This document shows, piece after piece, positions 7,960 to 15,955 of a stretch of 28,172 nucleotides of DNA. The notes below the pieces were generated by a model, which worked only from the letters and a program-made list of their open reading frames with translations, did no database searches and had not been told where the DNA came from. Positions within the stretch are counted from its first letter, which is position 1. Each line of letters opens with the position of its first letter. Location: NCBI GenBank assembly GCA_018399515.1, contig JAGYOB010000311.1:1-28172 (forward strand), read 5' to 3'. The DNA comes from Candidatus Nanopelagicales bacterium (lineage in GTDB: Bacteria; Actinomycetota; Actinomycetes; S36-B12). Made by a program: the position numbers and the translations under genes.

Positions 7960-9558
7960 GTGATCTCTGCGACCGGCTTGGAACTCCGCGCGGGGTCTCG
8001 GTTACTCCTTGAAGATGCGGCGTTGCGTATCGGCCCGGGGGACCGGGTGGGGCTTGTCGGACGGAACGGAGCGGGGAAGACGACCCTGACCCGGGTTCTC
8101 GCTGGCGAAGGATTGCCGGCGGCGGGCACCATCACGCGGTCGGGAAGTGTCGGTTATCTTCCCCAGGATCCACGGGCGGCTGATCCGGAAGTCATCGCGA
8201 AGGACCACATCCTCGACGCCCGCGATCTGGCGACATCGCTTCGACGAATGGAGCGCACGAGCCACGAGATGAGCGAGGAGGATGCCGACCGTCAAGCCCG
8301 GGCGATGAGGGGCTATGACCGAGCGCTTGCGGAATTCGAATCTCGCGGAGGTTACGCTGCCGAATCCGAGGCGGCTGTCATAGCGTCGAGCCTGGGCCTA
8401 CCGACACGAGTTCTCGACCAGCCATTGGGAACCCTGTCGGGAGGCCAACGTCGTCGCATCGAACTCGCGCGCATCCTGTTCGGCAATCACGACATCCTGC
8501 TTCTCGACGAACCGACCAACCACCTCGATGCCGACTCGATAGCCTGGTTGCGCAAGTTTCTCGCCTCGTATCCGGGGGGCTTCGTGGTTATCAGTCATGA
8601 CACCCAGTTGTTGGAATCGACGATCACGTCGGTCATGCACCTCGATGCCACGCGAGCATGTCTGGACAACTACTCCCTCGGTTGGCATGCCTATTTGCAG
8701 CAGCGTGAAACCGACGAGCGTCGACGCAAGCGAGAACGTGACAATGCTCAGCGTCAGGCATCGACCCTGCGTGATCAGGCCGAACGCATGAGAGCCAAGG
8801 CCACCAAGGCCCGAGCGGCACAGTCGATGCTCAAACGTGCTGATCGACTGGAGACGGGGCTGGAGGACCAGCGACAGGCGGATCGGGTGGCCAGGCTGAG
8901 ATTCCCCGAACCTGCACCGTGCGGTAAGACGCCGATTCACGGACGCGGTCTGTCGAGGTCGTATGGATCCTTGGAGGTATTCACCGATGTGGACCTCGCC
9001 ATCGATCGAGGCTCGCGGGTCGTGATCTTGGGCCTCAACGGGGCGGGCAAGACGACCCTGCTGCGGATCCTGGCCGGGGTGGACGAATCCGACACGGGAA
9101 CGGTCACCCTGGGACACGGTGCTCGAATCGGGTACTACGCCCAGGAACACGAGACTTTGGACGCCGACCGGAGTGTGCTGGCCAACATGATGAGCGGAGC
9201 CGACCACCTCAGCGACACGCAGGCCCGATCGGTGCTCGGGTCGTTTCTGTTCAGTGGCGACGATGTCGCGAAACCGGCGGGAGTCCTGTCTGGTGGTGAG
9301 AAGACCAGGTTGGCGCTGGCGATGCTCGTCGTCTCGGGTGCCAATGTGCTGCTGCTGGATGAACCGACGAACAACCTGGACCCGGCCAGTCGCGAGGAGA
9401 TCCTCGCCGCTTTGGGTTCCTATCGGGGCGCTGTCGTCTTGGTGACCCATGATGAGGGAGCGGTGCGGGCACTGGACCCAGAGCGAGTCGTCATCCTGCC
9501 CGAGGGGGATGAGGACCTCTGGAACGATGACTACGCAGAGCTCATCGCCCTGGCCTGA
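7960..9558 (+). CDS. ABC-F family ribosome-associated ATPase
   Basis: ABC-F proteins are soluble twin-ATPase factors that act on the ribosome in translation or antibiotic protection, and do not transport. The first Walker A is GRNGAGKT at residues 34-41, with signature LSGGQRRR and Walker B LLLDEPTNHLD. The second is GLNGAGKT at 358-365, with LSGGEKTR and LLLDEPTNNLD. Between them lies the charged, helical P-site tRNA interaction motif region at about residues 240-300, rich in Arg, Lys and Gln. The 532-residue length and the neighbouring crotonase gene resemble M. tuberculosis Rv1473/Rv1472. The sequence alone does not separate a resistance role from a housekeeping role. It starts with GTG without a ribosome binding site. 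Confidence 0.93.
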   Translation: MISATGLELRAGSRLLLEDAALRIGPGDRVGLVGRNGAGKTTLTRVLAGEGLPAAGTITRSGSVGYLPQDPRAADPEVIAKDHILDARDLATSLRRMERTSHEMSEEDADRQARAMRGYDRALAEFESRGGYAAESEAAVIASSLGLPTRVLDQPLGTLSGGQRRRIELARILFGNHDILLLDEPTNHLDADSIAWLRKFLASYPGGFVVISHDTQLLESTITSVMHLDATRACLDNYSLGWHAYLQQRETDERRRKRERDNAQRQASTLRDQAERMRAKATKARAAQSMLKRADRLETGLEDQRQADRVARLRFPEPAPCGKTPIHGRGLSRSYGSLEVFTDVDLAIDRGSRVVILGLNGAGKTTLLRILAGVDESDTGTVTLGHGARIGYYAQEHETLDADRSVLANMMSGADHLSDTQARSVLGSFLFSGDDVAKPAGVLSGGEKTRLALAMLVVSGANVLLLDEPTNNLDPASREEILAALGSYRGAVVLVTHDEGAVRALDPERVVILPEGDEDLWNDDYAELIALA

Positions 9559-9628
9559 CCCGCCATCGCCGCCCCGCAGGGATCGGGTCCACACTGGGTG
9601 CATAACCACGATGCTGAGGAGCGAATCG

Positions 9629-10429
9629 ATGGACGTGCCGTTGGCCTTGGATGGTATCGACGCTGAGAGTGTGGGCCTGTTGGTCCGTGCTGATGATCAC
9701 CGCGTTGACATTCGCTTGAATCGGCCTGATGTCCGCAATGCTCAGACTCCCGCGCTGTGGCGTTCCTTGGCCGAAATCGGGCGACGTGTCAAGAACGCCG
9801 ATCCGGGGCCCTCGGCGATCGTGATCAGCGCCGAGGGCTTGAGTTTCTCGGCCGGCCTCGATCGCAGGATGTTCACCCCCGAGGGAGTTCCCGGAGAGCC
9901 GACGTTCGTCGAACTAGCCGCCCACGGAGATGAAGCCCTGGATGAGTTCATCGAATCGGCGCAGGCCGGATTCTCATGGCTGCGTGTCGTAGATCCCGTC
10001 TCGATCGCGGTGGTGCACGGGCATGCTGTGGGGGCTGGGTTCCAATTGGCCCTCGCCTGCGACGTGATCATCGCCCATCCGGATTCGGTCTTCTCGATGC
10101 GCGAGACGAGTTGGGGGTTGGTGCCCGACCTCGGTGGAACGATGCCGATGGTCCGCGGCGCCGGCTACGGGCCAGCGTTGGAGGCCTGTGCCACGGGACG
10201 GGACATCAGCGCCAGCGAACTACATTCCTGGGGCTTGGCGCTACAGCCCCAGGAGGACCCTCAGGCGGCAGCGGATGATCTGGTCGGCAAGCTCGCTGCG
10301 ACACCGCCGGGTGCGGTACCAGCGCTGAAGCATCTGCTTGGCCGAATCGATGATCACCCCGGCCAATATCGCCGGGAGCGTGAGGCGCAGCGCGAGCGGC
10401 TGCGGGCGATGGCCCGTCTCATGGCATGA
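9629..10429 (+). CDS. Enoyl-CoA hydratase/isomerase (crotonase) family protein
   Basis: This crotonase-fold protein has 266 residues and is expected to bind acyl-CoA in the cytosol. The N-terminal LNRPDVRNAQT motif and the oxyanion-hole segment FSAGLDRRMF (residues 73-82) are intact. The second oxyanion motif is GHAVGAGFQLALACD. The residue matching catalytic Glu144 of rat crotonase is Gln139, while Glu159 is retained exactly 20 residues on, as for Glu164. A standard hydratase mechanism is therefore doubtful; an isomerase or other acyl-CoA reaction is possible. ATG at 9629 is chosen for GAGGAG at 9616-9621; the ATG at 9611 lacks one. The stop overlaps the next gene (ATGA). Confidence 0.88.
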   Translation: MDVPLALDGIDAESVGLLVRADDHRVDIRLNRPDVRNAQTPALWRSLAEIGRRVKNADPGPSAIVISAEGLSFSAGLDRRMFTPEGVPGEPTFVELAAHGDEALDEFIESAQAGFSWLRVVDPVSIAVVHGHAVGAGFQLALACDVIIAHPDSVFSMRETSWGLVPDLGGTMPMVRGAGYGPALEACATGRDISASELHSWGLALQPQEDPQAAADDLVGKLAATPPGAVPALKHLLGRIDDHPGQYRREREAQRERLRAMARLMA

Positions 10430-12288
10430 CGATGCCCGGGCCCTGGGCGGCCTATCGGGCGGTTACCCAGGATCGCAGTCAACTCAAACCCGTATCCCGA
10501 GGCGTGGTTCGCCGAGTCCTCGGATACGCGAGACCGTACAAGGGTTTGGTCATAGCGTTTCTGATCACTTTGATCGCGACGTCGATTCTCACCGTCGCCC
10601 AACCCCTGGTATTCCGCGTCATCGTCGACGATGGAATCACTGTCGGCGATGCCGGCCTTGTCACCTGGCTGGCCATCGTCATCGCGGTGCTGGCGGTCGT
10701 GGATGCCGGTGTTGGGATCGTCAGTCGATGGTTCTCTGCACGCATCGGCGAGGGATTGATCTTCGATTTGCGGACCCAGGTTTACGCGCATGTTCAGCGG
10801 CAATCCATCGCGTTCTTCACCCGGGCGCAGACCGGGGCGCTGGTGTCCCGACTCAATAGTGACGTTATGGGCGCCCAGCAGGCGTTCACCTCGACCCTCG
10901 GTGGAGTCGTGGGCAACCTGATCACCACGATCATCGTGTTGATCACCATGCTGCTGCTGTCCTGGCAGGTGACGGTTCTTGCTCTTCTGCTCGTCCCGCT
11001 GTTCTTGCTGCCCGCACGCTGGATGGGGCGACGGCTGCAGCTGCTCACCCGCCAACAGATGCAGGACAACGCCCAGATGAACGCGCAGATGACTGAGCGC
11101 TTCAACGTCGCCGGGGCACTTCTGGTCACCTTGTACGGGCGACCCACCGATGAGGATCAGCAGTTCAGTGAGAGAGCGGCGCGCGTGCGTGATGCCGGAG
11201 TCTCCATCGCCATGGCGAACCGATGGTTCTTCACCGCACTCGCACTTGTGGCGGCGTTGGCCACGGCGATCGCCTACGGGGTTGGCGGCAATCTGGTGAT
11301 CTCCGGGGGCATTTCGCTGGGCACGCTCCTTGCGATCATCGCCCTCCTCGCCCAGCTGTACGGACCCTTGACTGCTCTGAGCAATGTGCGCGTCGACGTG
11401 ATGACGGCGCTGGTCAGTTTCGAGCGGGTTTTTGAGATCTTGGATCTGCCGCCGCTGGTGTCCGATCGCAAGAATCCTCCACCGGTTGCGGTGCCGGATG
11501 GTCCGCTTTCCGTGGAATTTGATGGCGTGAGCTTCCGCTATCCGACCAAGGAGGAAGTGTCGTTGGCCTCTTTGGAGTCCGTGGCTCGCGACGTGGAGGA
11601 AGCCGAGCCGACCGAGGTCCTTCGGGATATTTCGCTGAGCATCGAACCCGGGCAACTGGTCGCCCTGGTGGGCCCGTCAGGTGCGGGTAAATCCACGATG
11701 GTCGGACTTGTGGCACGGCTTTACGACGCCACGCGCGGATCGGTGCGGATCGGTGGGGTCGACGTCCGCGACACCAGCCTCGCGTCTTTGCATAAGTCCC
11801 TAGGGGTCGTGACTCAGGAGTCGCACATGTTCCACGACACGATCGAGGCGAATCTTCGATACGCGAACCCCGAGGCCACACCCGAGCAGATGCGTGCTGC
11901 TCTCGAGCAGGCGCACATCATCGAGCTCGTCGATCGCCTGCCGGAGGGGCTCGACACCGTCGTCGGAGACCGCGGGCATCGGCTCAGCGGCGGAGAGAAA
12001 CAGCGCATCGCCCTTGCCCGAATGCTGCTGCGATCCCCCCGCGTGGTCCTGCTCGATGAAGCGACGGCGCACCTGGATTCCCAGAGTGAGGCGGCGGTGC
12101 AGGCGGCATTGGACAACGCGCTGTCGGGGCGGACGGCTTTGGTGATCGCACATCGACTGTCGACCATTCGGCGGGCAGATCTGATTGCTGTCGTGGAGTC
12201 GGGTCGGATCGTGGAAACAGGGACGCACGAGGAACTGCTCAGTAAGGCTGGTGCATACGCACACCTTTACGAAACCCAGTTCGCCTAG
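10426..12288 (+). CDS. Fused-permease ABC exporter (half transporter)
   Basis: This is a membrane exporter half-subunit with an N-terminal six-helix domain (residues about 35-330) and a C-terminal ATPase; it should work as a dimer. Walker A is GPSGAGKS at 416-423, the signature is LSGGEKQRIALARMLL, Walker B is VVLLDEATAHLD and the switch motif is IAHRLST. Between the aromatic-loop strand FRYP and the strand VLRDISLSI there is an extra acidic segment of about 20 residues (roughly 373-395). The start overlaps the crotonase stop by ATGA, so the two are coupled. The gene ends tail to tail with the SURF1 gene, sharing a CTAG that provides both stops. Multidrug or lipid export is the usual family role; the substrate is unknown. 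Confidence 0.93.
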   Translation: MTMPGPWAAYRAVTQDRSQLKPVSRGVVRRVLGYARPYKGLVIAFLITLIATSILTVAQPLVFRVIVDDGITVGDAGLVTWLAIVIAVLAVVDAGVGIVSRWFSARIGEGLIFDLRTQVYAHVQRQSIAFFTRAQTGALVSRLNSDVMGAQQAFTSTLGGVVGNLITTIIVLITMLLLSWQVTVLALLLVPLFLLPARWMGRRLQLLTRQQMQDNAQMNAQMTERFNVAGALLVTLYGRPTDEDQQFSERAARVRDAGVSIAMANRWFFTALALVAALATAIAYGVGGNLVISGGISLGTLLAIIALLAQLYGPLTALSNVRVDVMTALVSFERVFEILDLPPLVSDRKNPPPVAVPDGPLSVEFDGVSFRYPTKEEVSLASLESVARDVEEAEPTEVLRDISLSIEPGQLVALVGPSGAGKSTMVGLVARLYDATRGSVRIGGVDVRDTSLASLHKSLGVVTQESHMFHDTIEANLRYANPEATPEQMRAALEQAHIIELVDRLPEGLDTVVGDRGHRLSGGEKQRIALARMLLRSPRVVLLDEATAHLDSQSEAAVQAALDNALSGRTALVIAHRLSTIRRADLIAVVESGRIVETGTHEELLSKAGAYAHLYETQFA

Positions 12289-13028
12289 GCCGGTGATGCT
12301 GTCCTCTCGGCATCTTCGCGAGCCTCTCGGCGAAGGAAGAAGAACCAGCCCGAGAGCGCGATCGCAGCGAAGATCAACCACTGCACCGCGTAGGAGATGT
12401 TCTGGGTTTCATCGATCTCGGGAAGGGGAAGGGCAAGGAGGTCGGGTTCGGCCGGATCGCTGGCCACCCGCTCGACATACACGGGCAGGGGTTGGGAGCC
12501 GAAGGAATCGAGTTCTCGGGTGTCCAGCCAGCGCACCTGGCCGGCGGGCAGATCGGTGATGACCTCCCTGGTGACCTCGGAGGGCACAAGCCAACCGAAG
12601 ATTCGCACCTGCCCACGAGGAGGCGGGGGCGGCACCACGGTCGCCGTGGCGGCACCCGTCGCCGGAATCCAGCCCCGGTTCACCCAGATATCGGGACCGT
12701 CGGACACGCGCAGGGGAGTCGCGACCCAGAAGCCGTTGCGGCCATCGAGGGGACGCTGTCGGACGAGGACGGTCGCTTCGGGTTCATAGACCCCGAAAAC
12801 CTCGATCGGGCGACGGGTCTCATCGGTGACATCGTCGCCCAGCGTGGCGAGAGCCTCGACGAGGCCGAGGCGGGTGGTTTCGATCTGGGCGATCTGGGCA
12901 TTGCGGGCCTGGCGTTCCTCCTCGGCTCGGCTCCACTGCCAGGAACTGAGTAACCCGAAACCGACGATGGCCACCAACACGAGCACCGTGAAACCCTGCC
13001 AGCGCGTTGTTCGTAGCAGGGACCACAT
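12285..13028 (-). CDS. SURF1 family cytochrome oxidase assembly protein
   Basis: SURF1 proteins are membrane factors for cytochrome c oxidase biogenesis, linked to heme a insertion. The 247-residue protein has an N-terminal membrane helix just after MWSLLRTTRWQG, followed by the family element GLLSSWQWSRAEEE. A periplasmic domain follows with VLVRQRPLDGRNGFWVATPL and VNRGWIP (the SURF1 hallmark), and then a C-terminal helix near SYAVQWLIFAAIALSGWFFF. The ATG at 13028 is preferred to GTG at 13037, because TACCGT lies exactly 7 nt upstream and would overlap the GTG; this makes a leaderless mRNA likely. No heme a synthase or oxidase gene is in the window. Confidence 0.92.
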   Translation of the reverse strand: MWSLLRTTRWQGFTVLVLVAIVGFGLLSSWQWSRAEEERQARNAQIAQIETTRLGLVEALATLGDDVTDETRRPIEVFGVYEPEATVLVRQRPLDGRNGFWVATPLRVSDGPDIWVNRGWIPATGAATATVVPPPPPRGQVRIFGWLVPSEVTREVITDLPAGQVRWLDTRELDSFGSQPLPVYVERVASDPAEPDLLALPLPEIDETQNISYAVQWLIFAAIALSGWFFFLRREAREDAERTASPA

Positions 13029-13035
13029 GATTCCC

Positions 13036-13041
13036 ACGGTA
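13036..13041 (-). promoter_or_regulatory. Extended -10 box for leaderless SURF1 gene
   Basis: On the minus strand the sequence reads GCGGCTACCGT, then GGGAATC, then ATG. TACCGT fits TANNNT and ends 7 nt before the start codon. The upstream GGC matches boxes found before three other genes in the window. Confidence 0.55.
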
Positions 13042-13085
13042 GCCGCTCATCGCGCAGGACGGCCAGGCGGAGGATCGGCTCCAGC

Positions 13086-13131
13086 CAGGGGAGTCCCAGA
13101 CAGGGGAGGCCCAGACAGGGGAGGCTCCTGA
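13086..13131. repeat. Three tandem 15-16 bp repeats upstream of SURF1
   Basis: CAGGGGAGTCCCAGA (13086-13100), CAGGGGAGGCCCAGA (13101-13115) and CAGGGGAGGCTCCTGA (13116-13131) stand head to tail, and a partial CAGGAAA follows. They lie about 60 bp upstream of the SURF1 start, in the 159 bp gap after the DUF3099 gene. No gene is evident in this gap. Confidence 0.9.
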
Positions 13132-13140
13132 CAGGAAATA

Positions 13141-13152
13141 TGACACGGGTCA
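13141..13152. promoter_or_regulatory. Small inverted repeat TGAC-N4-GTCA
   Basis: TGACACGGGTCA lies between the 15-bp repeats and the end of the DUF3099 gene. The dyad is short and could be an operator or could be chance. No family assignment is possible. Confidence 0.25.
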
Positions 13153-13187
13153 CGTCGATGACTCGGTGGCGCGACGCCCCCCCGGGG

Positions 13188-13481
13188 TTACTGCGGGGGA
13201 GTGACGCGTGCTGCGGGGAGTTGCAGGCGTTGCGGCGGGGACACTGTCGGGCCGGGCTGGGATGAACGGGAGCGGCCAGCATTAGCCGCCACGACCGCTA
13301 CGTACGGCAAGATCACGGCGCCGGCGATGAGCACCCACCTTGGCCAGCCAGGGACGATGATTGCGGCAATGACGCACGCGGTGCGGATGCCCATCGAAAT
13401 CAGATAGCGACGAGTGCGGGGAGCCTGATCGTCGGTGATCCCCTGGGCAGCCCCGGTGATGCTGTGCACCTGCTCGGTCAT
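13188..13481 (-). CDS. DUF3099 membrane protein
   Basis: This small integral membrane protein (97 residues) belongs to actinobacterial family DUF3099. The conserved core is RRYLISMGIRTACV, two closely spaced hydrophobic helices (TACVIAAIIVPGW and WVLIAGAVILPYVAVVAAN), and a polar Pro/Gln-rich tail. No function is established. It precedes SURF1 in the same direction, a linkage I associate with other actinobacteria. ATG at 13481 is chosen because the strong GGGAGG (13494-13499 region) is about 11 nt upstream; the GTG at 13493 touches that site and is too close. Confidence 0.85.
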   Translation of the reverse strand: MTEQVHSITGAAQGITDDQAPRTRRYLISMGIRTACVIAAIIVPGWPRWVLIAGAVILPYVAVVAANAGRSRSSQPGPTVSPPQRLQLPAARVTPPQ

Positions 13482-13563
13482 GCCGCTTGTCACCCTCCCT
13501 GATGTGTTTGGTCCCTCCTACGGTACGACCAAGCCGGTGAATCCGCGCGAGGACGGTCGGGGC

Positions 13564-14226
13564 CTAGGCGCCGTCGGCAGCGGATCGAAACCGACGCACC
13601 GACATGAATCGGACGAGAGGAATGAGCAGAAGGGGGAGGTAAGAAGAGATCGTGGGGAAGAACAGGCTGGCCACTCCGATGGCTACGAAGGTGATGATCA
13701 GTGTGAGGGCAATCGCATCGGAGACCGACCGGTCCGCGCGCCACCGATCGGCGCGGTCGGGTTCGAGGAGTTCGGGGTGGCGATTGACGTATCGGGAGAT
13801 CAGGAATCCGATGAAGGTGATGGTGGCCAGCAGGAGATAGAAGAACAAACCCGTGCCGCCGAGGCCTTCGCCACCCTCGAATCGATCGGCTGCACTGCCG
13901 TAGAGGTTCGCGGCCCAGGGAATGACCGCGATGACCGCGATCCAGGCGATGTTGAGCCAAAAAACGGCGGCGTTGTATCCGCGCATGTCATTGACGATCC
14001 TGTTGTGCTGGTACCAGCTGTTGGCCACGATGGCAAAAGCGAACAGGAAAACCAGGAGGGTCCCGGAATTAGCCCCGATCACCTGCCAGATGGTCTCGTC
14101 GGGACCGGGCCCCTCGATGTCGATGAGTGGCAATGCCATCAATGTGATGGCGATCGCGACCACGGCATCGGTGAAGTTGATGAATCGCTCGAAGGCTCGT
14201 CCTTCTCGGATGTCACCCCTACTCAT
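13564..14226 (-). CDS. TMEM175-type (DUF1211) potassium channel family protein
   Basis: The protein has 220 residues and six hydrophobic segments, at about 18-35, 54-72, 86-109, 123-143, 170-190 and 195-207. This is the six-helix unit of bacterial TMEM175-like K+ channels, which work as tetramers. Helix 1 carries the family motif in variant form: RFINFTDAVVAIAITL, with Thr where most members have Ser in F-S-D. Start ATG at 14226 has AAGGGA about 6 nt upstream. It diverges from fabG over 135 bp. Channel activity is inferred from the family only. Confidence 0.88.
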   Translation of the reverse strand: MSRGDIREGRAFERFINFTDAVVAIAITLMALPLIDIEGPGPDETIWQVIGANSGTLLVFLFAFAIVANSWYQHNRIVNDMRGYNAAVFWLNIAWIAVIAVIPWAANLYGSAADRFEGGEGLGGTGLFFYLLLATITFIGFLISRYVNRHPELLEPDRADRWRADRSVSDAIALTLIITFVAIGVASLFFPTISSYLPLLLIPLVRFMSVRRFRSAADGA

Positions 14227-14257
14227 GCTCAGTCCCTTCGGATTCAGGTGATGGTGC

Positions 14258-14274
14258 CGGCCTTGAGCAGGCCG
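14258..14274. promoter_or_regulatory. Inverted repeat in the TMEM175-fabG divergent region
   Basis: CGGCCT-TGAGC-AGGCCG is a perfect 6-bp dyad lying 32 bp from the TMEM175 start and about 88 bp before fabG. It could be an operator for either gene. No T-run follows, so a terminator is unlikely. Confidence 0.35.
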
Positions 14275-14361
14275 ATTCGCCGACTGGCGATGCTAGTCCA
14301 GATGGTGGGACTCGATACGGTGTTGCTCTCTATTGCCTAGGTCTTCGAGGGAGCTGGTGAG

Positions 14362-15069
14362 ATGGTTTCGTCCGTTGCGCTTGTGACCGGTGGCAACCGG
14401 GGGATCGGTTTGGCCACCGTCCGGGCGATGTCGACGGCAGGCTTCACTTCGGTCGCAGGGAGCCGTTCCGGCGCCGCACCTGACGGCATCGCGTGCGTGC
14501 CCATGGATGTGTCTTCGACCCAGAGCGTGGACTCGGCCTTCGCTGACGTGGAACAGGAATACGGCCCCGTCGACGTTCTGGTGGCCAATGCGGGGATCAC
14601 CAGGGACACCCTGCTGATGCGTATGACGGACGACGATGTAGACGAGGTGCTGCAAACGAATCTCTTCGGCGCTTTGCGGTGCGCACGGCGAGCTGCTCGG
14701 GGGATGCTCAAAGCACGCCACGGTCGCATCATCTTGGTTTCGAGCGTCGTGTGGGCCGTCGGTTCCGCTGGCCAGGTGAACTATGCAGCCGCTAAAGCCG
14801 GCCTTGTCGGTGCAGGGCGCTCCATGGCACGGGAACTCGGTTCGCGAGGGATCACCGTGAACATCGTCGCACCGGGATTCGTGGACACGGATATGACCGC
14901 GGAATTGGATGAGAAGCAACGGGAGACCATCCTGTCGAGCATTCCAGCAGGTCGGTATGCGACTCCAGAGGAGGTTGCGGCAGTCATCGCCTTCCTCGCC
15001 AGCGATGCCGCCGCATACATCAATGGCGCTGTCATACCCGTGGATGGTGGATTAGGAATGGGACACTGA
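14362..15069 (+). CDS. fabG: FabG, 3-oxoacyl-ACP reductase
   Basis: FabG reduces 3-oxoacyl-ACP with NADPH in type II fatty-acid elongation. The 235-residue short-chain dehydrogenase shows the cofactor motif TGGNRGIG (residues 9-16), NAG in the NNAG position, Asn100, and the catalytic Ser128, Tyr141 and Lys145 (NYAAAKAGL). The ending PVDGGLGMGH is typical. ATG at 14362 has GAGGGAG at 14346-14352. It is followed 73 bp later by the enoyl reductase gene, the same pairing as mycobacterial fabG1(mabA)-inhA. Confidence 0.95.
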   Translation: MVSSVALVTGGNRGIGLATVRAMSTAGFTSVAGSRSGAAPDGIACVPMDVSSTQSVDSAFADVEQEYGPVDVLVANAGITRDTLLMRMTDDDVDEVLQTNLFGALRCARRAARGMLKARHGRIILVSSVVWAVGSAGQVNYAAAKAGLVGAGRSMARELGSRGITVNIVAPGFVDTDMTAELDEKQRETILSSIPAGRYATPEEVAAVIAFLASDAAAYINGAVIPVDGGLGMGH

Positions 15070-15142
15070 GTCAATGTGACACACGCACGCGATGCGAGAT
15101 GACCGACACAGGAAGTGCGACAACACACGCGGAGGAGCGAAG

Positions 15143-15925
15143 GTGACCGACACCACGACGGGAATGCTCGAGGGCCGAACCATCCTGGTCACCGGGGTTC
15201 TGACTGATCAATCCATCGCCTTCCACGTCGCCCGGCTCGCCCAAGAGCAGGGCGCGACTGTGATTGCAAGCTCCTTCGGCCGAGCACTGTCATTGACGAA
15301 GCGCGCTGTCAGTCGTCTGCCGCAGCCGGTTGAGGTCATCGAACTCGACGTGACGAGCCAAGAGGACCTCGACTCGCTCAACGATCGGCTCCGAGCCCTG
15401 ACAGGTTCACTGGACGGCGTGGTTCACTCGATCGGATTCGCCCCCGAGGCTGCGCTGGGTGGCAACTTCTTGAACACCGAGTGGGCTGATGTGGCAACAG
15501 CCGTCGAAGTGTCGGCATTCTCGATGAAATCGCTCACGGTCGCGTGCCGCGATCTGCTTCGCCCTGGTTCTGCTGTCGTCGGCTTGGACTTCGACGCTAC
15601 CGTCGCATGGCCGACCTATGACTGGATGGGAGTGGCGAAAGCTGCGCTGGAATCCACCTCTCGATACCTCGCTCGAGATCTGGGGCCTACCGGGATTCGG
15701 GTCAACCTCGTCGCCGCCGGCCCCATTCGGACCATGGCAGCCAAGAGCATCCCGGGTTTCGAGGAATTCGAATCCGTGTGGACTGATCGTGCTCCGCTGG
15801 GGTGGGATGTGGAAGACCCCGAGCCCGCGGCTCGCGCGTGCGTCGCACTGCTGTCTGAGTGGTTCCCAGCGACGACGGGCGAGATCGTGCATGTCGATGG
15901 CGGCTATCACTCGCAGGGAGTGTGA
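15143..15925 (+). CDS. fabI: Enoyl-ACP reductase, InhA type
   Basis: This NADH-dependent reductase performs the last step of fatty-acid elongation. It resembles mycobacterial InhA closely: ILVTGVLTDQSIAFHVARL, HSIGF (Ser96, matching InhA Ser94), and the active-site pair Tyr159 and Lys166 (YDWMGVAKAALES), then NLVAAGPIRT and PATTGEIVHVDGG. The length is 260 residues. GTG at 15143 is chosen for GGAGGAG at 15131-15137; an ATG at 15092 adds 17 unconserved residues and has no ribosome binding site. In M. tuberculosis hemH follows this pair, but here sixA does. Confidence 0.95.
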   Translation: MTDTTTGMLEGRTILVTGVLTDQSIAFHVARLAQEQGATVIASSFGRALSLTKRAVSRLPQPVEVIELDVTSQEDLDSLNDRLRALTGSLDGVVHSIGFAPEAALGGNFLNTEWADVATAVEVSAFSMKSLTVACRDLLRPGSAVVGLDFDATVAWPTYDWMGVAKAALESTSRYLARDLGPTGIRVNLVAAGPIRTMAAKSIPGFEEFESVWTDRAPLGWDVEDPEPAARACVALLSEWFPATTGEIVHVDGGYHSQGV

Positions 15926-15955
15926 GCGCCCGCGGTGACATCAGGGCAGGACGAC

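Noticed and set aside
8398..9609. A 403-codon open frame on the minus strand opposite the ABC-F gene
   Set aside because: The composition is non-protein-like and it overlaps both conserved ATPase domains. It is a shadow.
10354..11655. A 433-codon open frame on the minus strand opposite the ABC exporter
   Set aside because: It is rich in His, Arg, Gln and Asp with no domain, and is the usual reverse shadow of a GC-rich gene. The plus-strand gene has full ABC motifs.
13435..14340. A 301-codon plus-strand frame across the TMEM175 gene
   Set aside because: It is Gly/Asp-rich and without motifs, whereas the minus strand encodes a six-helix channel-like protein with a family motif.
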